Below, piece by piece: positions 23,521 to 32,742 of a stretch of DNA of 64,000 nt. The notes beneath the pieces are model-generated. The model did not search any database, was not told the origin of the DNA, and saw only the letters and a list, made by a program, of their open reading frames with translations. The translations under genes and the position numbers were made by a program. Source of the DNA: Phytoseiulus persimilis (Eukaryota > Arthropoda > Arachnida > Mesostigmata > Phytoseiidae); NCBI GenBank assembly GCA_037576195.1, contig CM075101.1:1488001-1552000 (forward strand), written 5' to 3'. Each line of letters starts with the position of its first letter. Position 1 is the first letter of the stretch.

Positions 23521-23766
23521 TAATTCTGTCCGCTTCCTTTTTCAGGCCAGACGCGCCGGCCCAACAAGCGAGAAAATAGGATCCTCAACAAGATAGGATC
23601 TTTGATCAGGAATGATAAGCCCTGTATCCGGGGAATCTCCGAACCCATGTCCTCCTTCCTTGAGGAATCGGAGCTTGACTGGAGTTCGACTTTCGAAATT
23701 TGATACTGATGCTCCTCCAATGTGATAATTTTCAACGACTCCCATCTCGTCGACTAGTGAGAGCCC

Positions 23767-23772
23767 AATAAA
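23767..23772 (+). terminator. candidate polyadenylation signal of DIS3L2
   Basis: AATAAA lies about 250 nt after the DIS3L2 stop and is the first such hexamer I noticed downstream. No cleavage-site evidence is available. Confidence 0.4.
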
Positions 23773-24336
23773 TTCGATCGAAAATAAAAACACGAACCAT
23801 CATGAATCTTGTGCCGAATCAATCTTCAGGTCTGTTGGACGAAGTTTTCAGCGAAACACAGCAGGCTGCCCGCTCAAATCGAGAGAAATACCCGAGAACG
23901 CCTTGAGTCTATGACCTATCGAATGAGATTGAAAACACCGGGCTCATTTAGATTTCATAAATGTATCGTTTATTTGTGTGCTTCGCTTGAGTTGTTTCGG
24001 CGGGAGTCTTCCAGCCCCAAGTCCAAGTGGAGAACCTTGTTACCCGGAAATCGACTTGAAAATTGCGATCACGGTCATTCCAACTATATGGGTAGGTTTC
24101 GTCGTCATTGCCTTCCTCGTTTTCTGTTCCTGGTTCTGAATCACCTCCAAAACTCCGAGTCATCCGAACGAAACTGAACGTATCGCATGTTGTCTCGCCT
24201 ATGATGCTTCTGCCTCTCAGCCTAATATTACTCGATGTAGCTGTGAATGATGGAGGTTTTGGTGTTTTGTGTGTGGTTTCAATGTTCTCAACAACGAACT
24301 CTCAATGTGTAATGCTACCTCTCCTCGTTCCGCAGT

Positions 24337-24573
24337 CATCGTCTCTTTCAGTCGTCGGAGTCGACCGCTACACTAGATAAAAGCTGGAATTCCTCCTCGG
24401 GGTTACTGCCTTCGCAAATCGCTGTGATAGACTTGGCGGGTTTGCCCAAAAACTCAGATGTGAAATTTCTACGTGGTCACGTCCTGATTGTGATCTACTC
24501 CATTATCGACGCCCATCGCCAAGTCTCAGGCTATGAGTCCCCGTGGATATACAGCCGTTATTTCCACTACTAA
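24337..24573 (+). CDS. possible exon with small-GTPase-like segment, no start codon
   Basis: After an acceptor-like ..CCGCAG ending at 24335, 78 codons stay open to a TAA at 24571-24573. The middle reads IAVIDLAGLPKN and then HVLIVIYSIIDAHR. This resembles the G3 motif (..LDTAG) and the following beta-strand (..VLVYSI.D..S) of Ras-like proteins such as RERG or RGK, at about the expected spacing. No P-loop (GxxxxGK[ST]) exon was found in the 800 nt upstream and no NKxD motif downstream, and there is no internal Met. It may be a divergent exon, a pseudogene fragment or chance. Confidence 0.25.
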   Translation, partial: HRLFQSSESTATLDKSWNSSSGLLPSQIAVIDLAGLPKNSDVKFLRGHVLIVIYSIIDAHRQVSGYESPWIYSRYFHY

Positions 24574-24843
24574 TAACAGTTCAGACCGCTCGCTCAGATC
24601 ATTTTTGGAGCAGCCTCATTTAGATCACCAGACTGCTCGTTTCAGGCGTCGCGAATCAGTTTGCTGAATGTATGAATGTCCGCTCATTCGTAGTTCATCT
24701 ATTGATGTTTGCTTGGGTTCCTGCTCGAAAGTATGGATTTTGGTTTGTTACGATGCATGTTACTGGAAGATGCTGAACGCTGAAATCATCAGAAGCGAGA
24801 GCGTTCCAGCCTACGTCGAGTTTGAAGACTGAGTCTCTAGCAG

Positions 24844-25164
24844 GGGAAGCTGTCTATTCTAAACTGGCTATTGACAAAAGCCTCTGACGAGAACCGTACG
24901 CACCTCGTCGTTATCATCATCATCATTATCATCGTCATCATCGGCACCGCAATCGGCAACATTATCTTAATCATCGTGGCTAACCCGATCATCAGCCCAG
25001 TCCACTACATTTCTCAGTTATTCATGATCACTCGAGATTCTCCCTCGACACTGCCAACAAGTTTCCGCTTCTCTTCCGTATCCTTCCCCATCGCACCGTT
25101 CAAATCACTAGTGACCTCTGATTCCAGCGGAGAAGACACTAAACTCAGTCCGTACGTTTGTTAG
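24844..25164 (+). CDS. possible exon coding a hydrophobic, membrane-like segment
   Basis: CAG at 24841-24843 is followed by 106 open codons to a TAG. An NRT glycosylation-type triplet precedes a strongly hydrophobic run built largely of isoleucine codons (ATC/ATT), then GTAIGNIILIIVANPIIS and a serine-rich tail. The isoleucine run is an ATC-type microsatellite, so low sequence complexity could produce this by chance. I see no homologue. Confidence 0.18.
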   Translation, partial: GKLSILNWLLTKASDENRTHLVVIIIIIIIVIIGTAIGNIILIIVANPIISPVHYISQLFMITRDSPSTLPTSFRFSSVSFPIAPFKSLVTSDSSGEDTKLSPYVC

Positions 25165-28100
25165 TGATAGCAACAGCGGGTTACGCGGGATCTCACAGAA
25201 AATGAGCAACAAAATATCAAGATATTCACATAACAGGTCGGAATCATACGAAGGCTTGCTGTTATCATCCGAGCTCAGCTTGCGAGGTGGAGCACCAAAG
25301 TCACAGAGAGCGCCGTCAGCGAAGCAACGCATTAGTTGAGTTGCGAGGCGGAAGCCGCAGTCGACCACCGATGCGCCTTTTTTCCGCACACGCGTTTTGG
25401 GTAGAAAGAGACGCGCGACTCTCAACGAGCGCCGGCTTTGACCACCATGAAATAAGCGAAGAGCAAACTCAAACCAAGGCCCTGGGAGACGGCGAACAGA
25501 AACGGAGATTTGAACCAGCGGTTTGGCAAGAGAAACAAAGTCGGCGAAAATCACATTTGCGGGAATCCCATCGACGGGGCCGGTTCCATGCGCATCGTGG
25601 GACAAGGTTTCATTCTTCGTGTTCACAACGTGTCGCGAGAGTATATTCACTCTCCGGTTCCTTCACTCGAGCCTGAAGCTTCGATAACGCGGCTCGGACG
25701 TCTTGGCCTAGAGCCGCCTAGTCTCGGAGCCGGCTTGTTGAAGCGTCGGGAAAGCTTGCCATTTCGGAAATATTGTGTCTGCCCTGGAGTTTTTCTTTCT
25801 GCTTCCAACGTTCAGTCCTCCTCTGTCTAAAAAGTGTTAATTCTTGTGCGAGGGATGGAGATGTTGGAGAGGTAGATATATCGAGAGAAGAGATTGTTAG
25901 GAGACAATGTAAAAGGTCTGTATCGATTGCACCACGTCACACACGGACTCGCAACCTGTCGTTTCGAGCCGGCCGCCTCCCGTGCCGGCTTACGCGCACG
26001 CGAGCTCCCGAAAATGAATGAATGTAAGATGTATGCTGAATGAACTCATTACCGTTCAACGTGATTGGGTATGTTCTGAATCCATCGATGCCGGCGTGCA
26101 TGAATGCTTGTCCGTTGGCTCGCTCCTTCGCAAGCGCGTCGTCGAGCCGCTCAGCAACGTCGCGCTCGATGACGCGTTCACTGGATGGGTCACATGTGTT
26201 TGCAATTCATTGTTAATCTTATCATCGATGCCGAGGTCACATAATTCACCTATCATCAGGTCTCTCCCCAGATTCTTCGAATAGTTTTTTCCTTTCTTCG
26301 TTTCCTCTCTCAGTCGACAAACTCAAAGCAAATACCAGGCGCCTCGATCACACATTTCCTCGATACAGATCATTACAGCTACACCGACATGAAGCCAACA
26401 GAAAGTTGAACGAATAGACAGATTGGCAAACAGACTCTCGTTGGACGATATCTACGACCTAATTCATCAGCTTCGTCTGAATCTGATGTTCTCCAAGGTG
26501 ATGTTCTCCTGTCCGCCTCCAGCTTATTCGTGTGTCTATCTGTTCTCCAATCCATTCCTGTCCAGATCCGATCGCCGACGTTGATAACTCATAAGATTTC
26601 TGATTTGATCAATCTGAATATAGCGTTGCTGTGTAGAACCTTCGTGCAGTGTAGAAAGTTCTATTGGGCTTTGGGAATATGGCCGCTTGGTCGCGGATTC
26701 AACCAAGATGAGTTGGTGGTGACATTGTACACCATGTCGAGAGTCCGACTCAGTAGCTCGTCGAGCTCGAGTGGATTAGCCATACATTAGGCACCGGGTG
26801 CTAAGTACTCGAAATCATTTGCGACAGAACTCAGCGGTTCCGCTTCAGTTTGTTTGCTTGTTTTCATTTTTCAATTCCTCTTCATTCATCATGAACATGC
26901 ACTTAGTAAATAGGTAATATCTTTGCGTGTCTCTGTGTTTCTCGCCTGAGAACAGCCACCCACAGTTGACTGGATGGCATGGCACACTTGTTAGACTATG
27001 TTCAAGTTACTAGTTGTTTCTCGTGTGTTTGTTTGTTTCGTTTTGCCTCGCCTGTCGAATACATTCGAGCTTGCCATATGCACTGGATAAATGCTCCCCT
27101 GTGTCGTCAGTAAACATGTGTCATGAAATCCAAGTTTTCCATTTCCAAGGTCGCTATCTAATGGTACGGGCTAAATAGAGGTCTATTATCGTCCCGTAAA
27201 GCACTTTCGTAAGTTGACCGCAGATGAAGACTCCGACGGTTTATCCGTCTCCGCGGCACCGGATTGAGCTCATCAACCCATTCCGGAAAAGGCATCGTGA
27301 TCAGTCCCGCACCCAAGCCCCGTTTATCTGTTGTTGTTTTTCGCTCGTGTTCGATTGATGATGGTCACATTTGCCGTGGTCGACTCCGAAGTGCTCTCTC
27401 AGCCTCGTTTCAAACCTCAAGGTTCCAAGCGTTTCCGGTCAAAGCAGCGGAGGCGATTCAGTCGAAATGCTTGTTTCTCTTCGATGCGCAATGAATTGAT
27501 AGACAAATAGATCCGTCGCTAGAGAGAATCCATATCCCAGCCACCTGACCCATCGCCGCCTCAGAGAAATGTCAACGGGGAGGGGGGCTCCATTATGAGC
27601 AATGTACCTTATCCCGTCATACAAGAATGGGGTGAGTTTGTACCACCGTCAACCAAGTCGTCCGTTCGCAGGTATCTCCGAGTTTTGGCGAGGAAGGGAG
27701 TTTGATGAATACCTTCCTAGTGCCGGATTTGTGCTCCAAGCGACTCAGCCACCTCGCGTCTGCTGAAAATGAGCTGACGCGATTGAGTTCGTTTCTCCGA
27801 TTAACACTCAGCACTACCCGTATGCGCGAGATACTGCTATGCGGCTCTCCAAACGAGTGACATGAGTGGAAACGGTGGCCAGTTTTCAGGCGTCTGGAAG
27901 TCTGGTTGCGCTGGGTGGATTTAGGAATCTCGTTGTTCGGGAGGAATTCGCCATAGATAGCATCAAATGGATGCCGGATAGCGGTTCTCATTCGTTCGCC
28001 GGCTCACTCGTTAGCTGATCGAATCAGCAGTAGCCCTTTCATCAATCAGACAGCAACGGCGAACCGCTTTTTCGCCTCTCGAAGACCATGCAACACGGTC

Positions 28101-28773
28101 GAAGAATAGTCGAAAGACAGAGCAGACGCTGAAGTCACACGCAATTGGCTGACGCGCGCTTGGTTCCCATTGACGGGCCATCACATCAACTCGCAGCACC
28201 GCGCTCCGCAATGGGCTGTTAGCAAGCCTTTTCAGTGCGCTCAGTTCTCCGAGCTCTCAGCCTCACCATGCGTCTTTTCAAAACGAACGCATTTCAAGGA
28301 ACGTTGTCTGCAATCAAGGTTCATAAGGAGCATCACGATAAGATCTCGCTCAACATCCGCGAGGCAAATGGGGGAGAGACGACCAGAGTTGCTAGATCGA
28401 GCGGTCGCTTGTAGGAAATTGATGACTTCGTCTCGTCGTTCGCAAGGCAAACGGGAATCGGGTTTGTCACGATCACCTTTTGAAACGAGGAGCTGAGATG
28501 AGACATAACCTTCGAAATCAGAGTGTCGGAATGAGAACCTATGACTCTGTCTCGAAGTGGCCATGGCGCTTGACACAATCAGTCTGACAAATGTCCTACG
28601 ATAAGACTGGGCCGACCAGAGAACTGACATCCTCATCGAAGTCAAGTCGAAATTACTATACGTAACTGCCATTCTGTAGGAGTTTTGTGAGTGAATGAAT
28701 CAGAAAGGAAAATGAAAAGAACAAAAGTTTCAATGGAAACTAGGATATAATCTTCATACTCATTATTTAATCA

Positions 28774-28792
28774 TCTCTCTCTCTCTCTCTCT
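28774..28792 (+). repeat. (TC)n microsatellite
   Basis: About nine to ten perfect TC units occur in non-coding sequence. Confidence 0.95.
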
Positions 28793-30708
28793 AAAATCTG
28801 TGCAGGAAAATTCTCGAAAACCCAACACCAATGAGCAGGAAACATTCATCTCACTTCGCTCGTTTCGGCTCTTCTGAGGTTTCTTTCAGCTAAGGTTCCA
28901 ATGGTTTGTTCCTCTCTCCGTTCCATTGATCCAATGATCTTACTGAGCTTCCTTCCCGTAAACAGGTTCGACTCCTTTTCACTGAATTCTCTCACTCGTC
29001 AATCCGGTTTCTGGCTCTCTTCAACCGGAGACCTCGATTGAATATTGTTTTTTTTGGAGTTTTCGAAAACCGCTCTGATCGTTCCGCTTCTGGTAAGATC
29101 TTCAATCTAAGGTTTGAATCATCCACGAAATGAACACTCACAAAACCTCCGACCCGTCGCGGCTCCAGCCACCACAACGACTCATTCGTATGGATTCAAA
29201 AACTTAATGAACTCTCAGGGAATTCTAGATCCAATGTTGATTTGTCGTCACTCTCGCACACACTCGCTCAACACGCGTTTCATCGAAATTGGATTCGGGC
29301 CTTAAACCTGGATATCGATAAATTAGGTGAGCTATTGCTATGATGCCCCTATAAAAAAATGATGTAAAAAGCAAAGCATAAGAGACAACGTGGTGTGGGT
29401 TCTGGGAACACGAAGGGCTTGGCTTCCAGGTTTCCAACGAAGGCCGGCTTTTTGACAAGTGAGTCGAGTCCGGGTTCGTTCCGAGTAGAGTACAAGCGAC
29501 AAGAAAACCCAGCAAAGAAGATCACAAGGTCTCAATCCCACAGGAGTTTGACTTTAAGGTAGGTTGAGACGAGCTCGACTCGATGGCAAGGGTGGGGGCC
29601 ATCATCGAACGAGACGAGCGGGCGTTTGAGGCGTCAAGCAAACGCCAACGTACACGGAAAGGCCCCGACTCCCGGAGTCCAACATCGAATCCGTCTGCGC
29701 CACCCGAGCAAGAAAGCTCAGCGGGCCACTTAGCCAGCTTGATTTGTCATGCAGTTAGCTTCTAATGCTTTTCGTTTCAATGACGGCGACTGTAAAACAG
29801 CTCCGTGGAGGTATAGGATGCTGGAATCGGGGCAGGGGTGGCGCCTTGCAGAGATTCGACGTTTGCTCTAAGATCTCGCCCCTTTCTCACCCGTCTGCTC
29901 ATGCGGTCGTCCGGCTACCCCGCTGCCTATCGCCTCGTTGCCTGCTCGCCAGCCTTCATGCTTGACAAATAGGTCGCTCGGTAAGTTGGTAACTTCCTTG
30001 TCTTTCTTTCTCGCTTGCGTGCTCGCTTTGTAAGTCTCTTATAGTGTTTGGCTGCATTGCGTTCGACTCGATTGCAGCTGGCCATTATCACAAAATGTAA
30101 CCTGAAATGTCTGCACCCGCTCTGTTTCGATTGAATCGAGCTTTCTTCACGCTTGCCCGCTGCGCCGCTTCCAATGACTCTCCTTCCTGCCTCTGTGGTC
30201 AGTGTCATGATTTGGTTTTCGTTGTTGTAATCGTGATGCTTTGTTGTTGCTGTTGTAGGTGTATTCTCTGTTCTTGAAGGTTTTTGTTTGCAAATGGTGT
30301 TCCATATTTTGATGTTTTTCTTTTAGCGTAGGAGAAGACGTTGGTCTCGGTACCGTATCGAAGCTCCGAGTTGACTCGATGGCTGATACTTCATCCTCAC
30401 AATAGCTTCCCTCAGAACTCTCCTCTTGACATGATCCGACATTCTGAGTCTTTTTCTTTAGCTTACTTGGTTCACCCGTCGATATCTTGATAAGTTGATG
30501 AAACTGAGCGAGTTCATCTCCGTGGATCACGTCAGGACGTTGCTAGATGAGTTCAGCACAGCTTCTTTCGTCTTCTCGGTCAGTTGAACTCAGTGTGGCA
30601 ATATGATGTTGGGTTCTCATCGACCGATTCGCTGCGGCCGTGTTGTCTTCTCCGAAGAATTCGAAAACCTTCACTGGCAGTAATTTCGGTGGAAGGTGGA
30701 GAGGTTGT

Positions 30709-30714
30709 TTTATT
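30709..30714 (-). terminator. AATAAA abutting the NOVA stop codon
   Basis: On the minus strand the stop codon TAA is followed at once by AATAAA. That is too close to be the only polyadenylation signal for a normal 3' untranslated region, so it is more likely incidental. Confidence 0.25.
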
Positions 30715-32742
30715 TTAGTGCAGGACAGGCAAGACGTTCTGCTGCGATCTTTTTGCTTCTTCCTCGGCGACGTGTTGCTGGATGAGGTAATGAGCGGTAG
30801 CCACGGCGTTCGGGCAACCCGTAATGGACACAATTCGGTTCCGAGTTCCCGGTGCGAAGATACCTTTCTTAGAGATCTGGATAGAAGCGCCGGAGAAACG
30901 CTGGATTTCGACAAGATGCTTTCCACCGGGTCCAAGGATTGCTCCGACGATGTTCTCACCGACCTCGACGTCTTTCTGGATAGCTTCGACGTTTTTCGAG
31001 CCGAGATCCCCGCCCGGGGCTGGCGAGTTCCTCAACGGCCCCCCAAGCGGCGTCGAGGCTCCTGGAGCACCTCCAGCCGTGCCCAATCCGAATGAGTTGT
31101 TATTGATGATTTGCTGTTGTTGCTGCTGCTGCTGCTGTTGATGTTGCTGCTGCTGTTGCTGTGCGTGCGAGGCCTGCTGCTGAGACGCAGAGGTTGAGGT
31201 TGAACCGGGGGGTGGGGTCGTCATGGGAGAAGACGCAACCCTACGAAAAGGATCGAAGACCACACTAGCAGCTCCTTCTAACGCGCGTCCCGGTGCAGGA
31301 GAAGTGAATCCCGATAGGCTGCCCACAGGACCAAACACGGACATTGATTCCGACGAGTAGAGTGAATGTTGAACTGCCGCCATGTTAACTGTAGGCCCAT
31401 TCACCAACTGGCCCGACATGTTTGGCCCCAAAAGACCGTGATTGGCTAGCACGGCAAATGCTCCGAGGATCTCCGAAGTGGCTTGTTCCTGGAATCCATT
31501 CTGTCGAAGTAACAATTTTAGACTTTCAACGTTCTGACAGCCCAGCACGCTTTGGGGAACACTCACGTTTTGCAAGCCGCTGGCGACGGCAGCATAGTGC
31601 TGTTGCATTTGAGTCGTGGGACTCAACGACGATCCTCCCGAGCCGTTAGAATTACCGTACCCGGCGTTGTTAACGTTGACTCCGCCAGGAGGACTGTGTT
31701 GCAAACTCGTGGGGTTAGCGTACGGGGAGCCAGTAGGATTGAAATTCGCTACTGGGCCCTGGGCGTCGGCGTATGACACGTTGAGGCAGGAACCACTTTG
31801 TGGGTCTTCGACGATTTTAGCCAACACGAGATCAACAGCTTTTCTGGTGGGTTCCAATTCTCCTATTATCGTAATCGAGCGTTCGGCTAGAGCATGGTCA
31901 CGACTTTTCTGTGACAATTGAATATAAACATTACTATCTTCCTTGATTTGTTTGATATAGCTGCCTCCTTTGCCAATGATCATCCCGGCCGTCGAGTTCG
32001 GTACGAGTATTTTCACTTGCTTCTCACGCTCGGCAGGCTGTTTGTGATCGAAGTCGACGCCGGTCCTGGAGTTCGGATCGGGTTTCTCTTTGATTTTGTC
32101 CATGATGAAATTATGAATTTTGACAATGCCGTCGACGGTGCCGGTGATCAGGCAGACCCGTTCGGTTGTGCCGGGATAGAAGTCGTTCGACTTGGACATT
32201 TTGACACGAGCACCGCAGTCCTTTTGCACTTGCGCTATGGTTTCACCCCCTTTGCCAATGATCGCGCCGGCGGCTACAGCAGGAACCAGAATTTTGAAGT
32301 GGTAAGTGGGTGCGGTCAGACCAGGACTGCCGCCGGCACTGGCCGCGGTCGAAGCGTTTCGATCGACGGCCATTTCGTCCGATTGACGGCTCGGGGACGA
32401 GGAAGTCTCCATTCGCATCCTCTTGGCGAGTCTCTCGTCGTCGTCGTCGTCGTCTTCGGCCTGGTCCTCGTCGGCGGTAACGGTGGCGGCGGCGGCGGCG
32501 GCAACGTCGTCGTCCTTGTTGTTGTCGTCGTCGTCGTCGTTGTTGTCGTCGCTGCTTCTGCGGCTGCTGCTGCTGCGACTACTGCCAAAGCTTGCCACCC
32601 CTGAGCCGTCGCACAACCCCACGGGCTCACTGGCCGTCTCACAGCGGCGCCGCTCCCCACAATCTTCCGAGCCCGTCCACTCTTCCACTTTTCCTCGCTG
32701 CCAGGTCCTTGTCTCAATGTTCAAATGGATAAAAAGCTTCAC
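30715..32742 (-). CDS. NOVA: NOVA/pasilla-type KH-domain splicing regulator, intronless coding region
   Basis: A single open frame of 675 codons carries three KH domains in the NOVA arrangement. KH1 spans about residues 147-216 (AIIGKGGETIAQVQKD), KH2 about 242-311 (MIIGKGGSYIKQIKED) and KH3 about 590-660 (AILGPGGKHLVEIQ). The linker after KH2 contains EDPQSGSCLNVSYAD and FNPTGSPYAN, diagnostic of NOVA/pasilla. NOVA proteins bind YCAY clusters in nuclear pre-mRNA and steer alternative splicing. A Ser/Gly/Gln-rich region with a polyglutamine run separates KH2 and KH3. The N-terminus holds Asp- and Ala-rich low complexity and a basic, NLS-like patch (RLAKRMRM). The true start may be Met109 or Met111 at about 32.41 kb rather than the first ATG, whose next 50 residues look like leader sequence. 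No intron interrupts the KH domains, unlike fly pasilla. An upstream non-coding or coding exon cannot be excluded. Confidence 0.95.
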   Translation of the reverse strand: MKLFIHLNIETRTWQRGKVEEWTGSEDCGERRRCETASEPVGLCDGSGVASFGSSRSSSSRRSSDDNNDDDDDNNKDDDVAAAAAATVTADEDQAEDDDDDDERLAKRMRMETSSSPSRQSDEMAVDRNASTAASAGGSPGLTAPTYHFKILVPAVAAGAIIGKGGETIAQVQKDCGARVKMSKSNDFYPGTTERVCLITGTVDGIVKIHNFIMDKIKEKPDPNSRTGVDFDHKQPAEREKQVKILVPNSTAGMIIGKGGSYIKQIKEDSNVYIQLSQKSRDHALAERSITIIGELEPTRKAVDLVLAKIVEDPQSGSCLNVSYADAQGPVANFNPTGSPYANPTSLQHSPPGGVNVNNAGYGNSNGSGGSSLSPTTQMQQHYAAVASGLQNVSVPQSVLGCQNVESLKLLLRQNGFQEQATSEILGAFAVLANHGLLGPNMSGQLVNGPTVNMAAVQHSLYSSESMSVFGPVGSLSGFTSPAPGRALEGAASVVFDPFRRVASSPMTTPPPGSTSTSASQQQASHAQQQQQQHQQQQQQQQQQIINNNSFGLGTAGGAPGASTPLGGPLRNSPAPGGDLGSKNVEAIQKDVEVGENIVGAILGPGGKHLVEIQRFSGASIQISKKGIFAPGTRNRIVSITGCPNAVATAHYLIQQHVAEEEAKRSQQNVLPVLH
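31099..31175 (-). repeat. CAG repeat coding polyglutamine in NOVA
   Basis: The plus strand reads as TGTTGC/TGCTGC repeats. In the gene's frame they give six glutamines, one histidine and about ten more glutamines, then IINNN. The tract is interrupted by CAA and CAC codons. Confidence 0.9.

Larger units (their letters stand above)
23521..30708. other. gene-poor spacer with two odd open frames
   Basis: No complete gene is supported between DIS3L2 and the 3' end of the NOVA gene. A possible extra DIS3L2 coding segment (23546-23703), a GTPase-like open frame (24337-24573) and a hydrophobic open frame (24844-25164) are described separately. The right part should contain the long 3' untranslated region of NOVA, which is read leftwards. 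A (TC)n run lies at 28774-28792. Confidence 0.5.

Noticed and set aside
31918-32604. A 228-codon plus-strand open frame opposite the NOVA gene
   Set aside because: It is the antisense shadow of the NOVA coding sequence. Its long Val/Gly/Ala runs come from the codon repeats of the low-complexity NOVA N-terminus.
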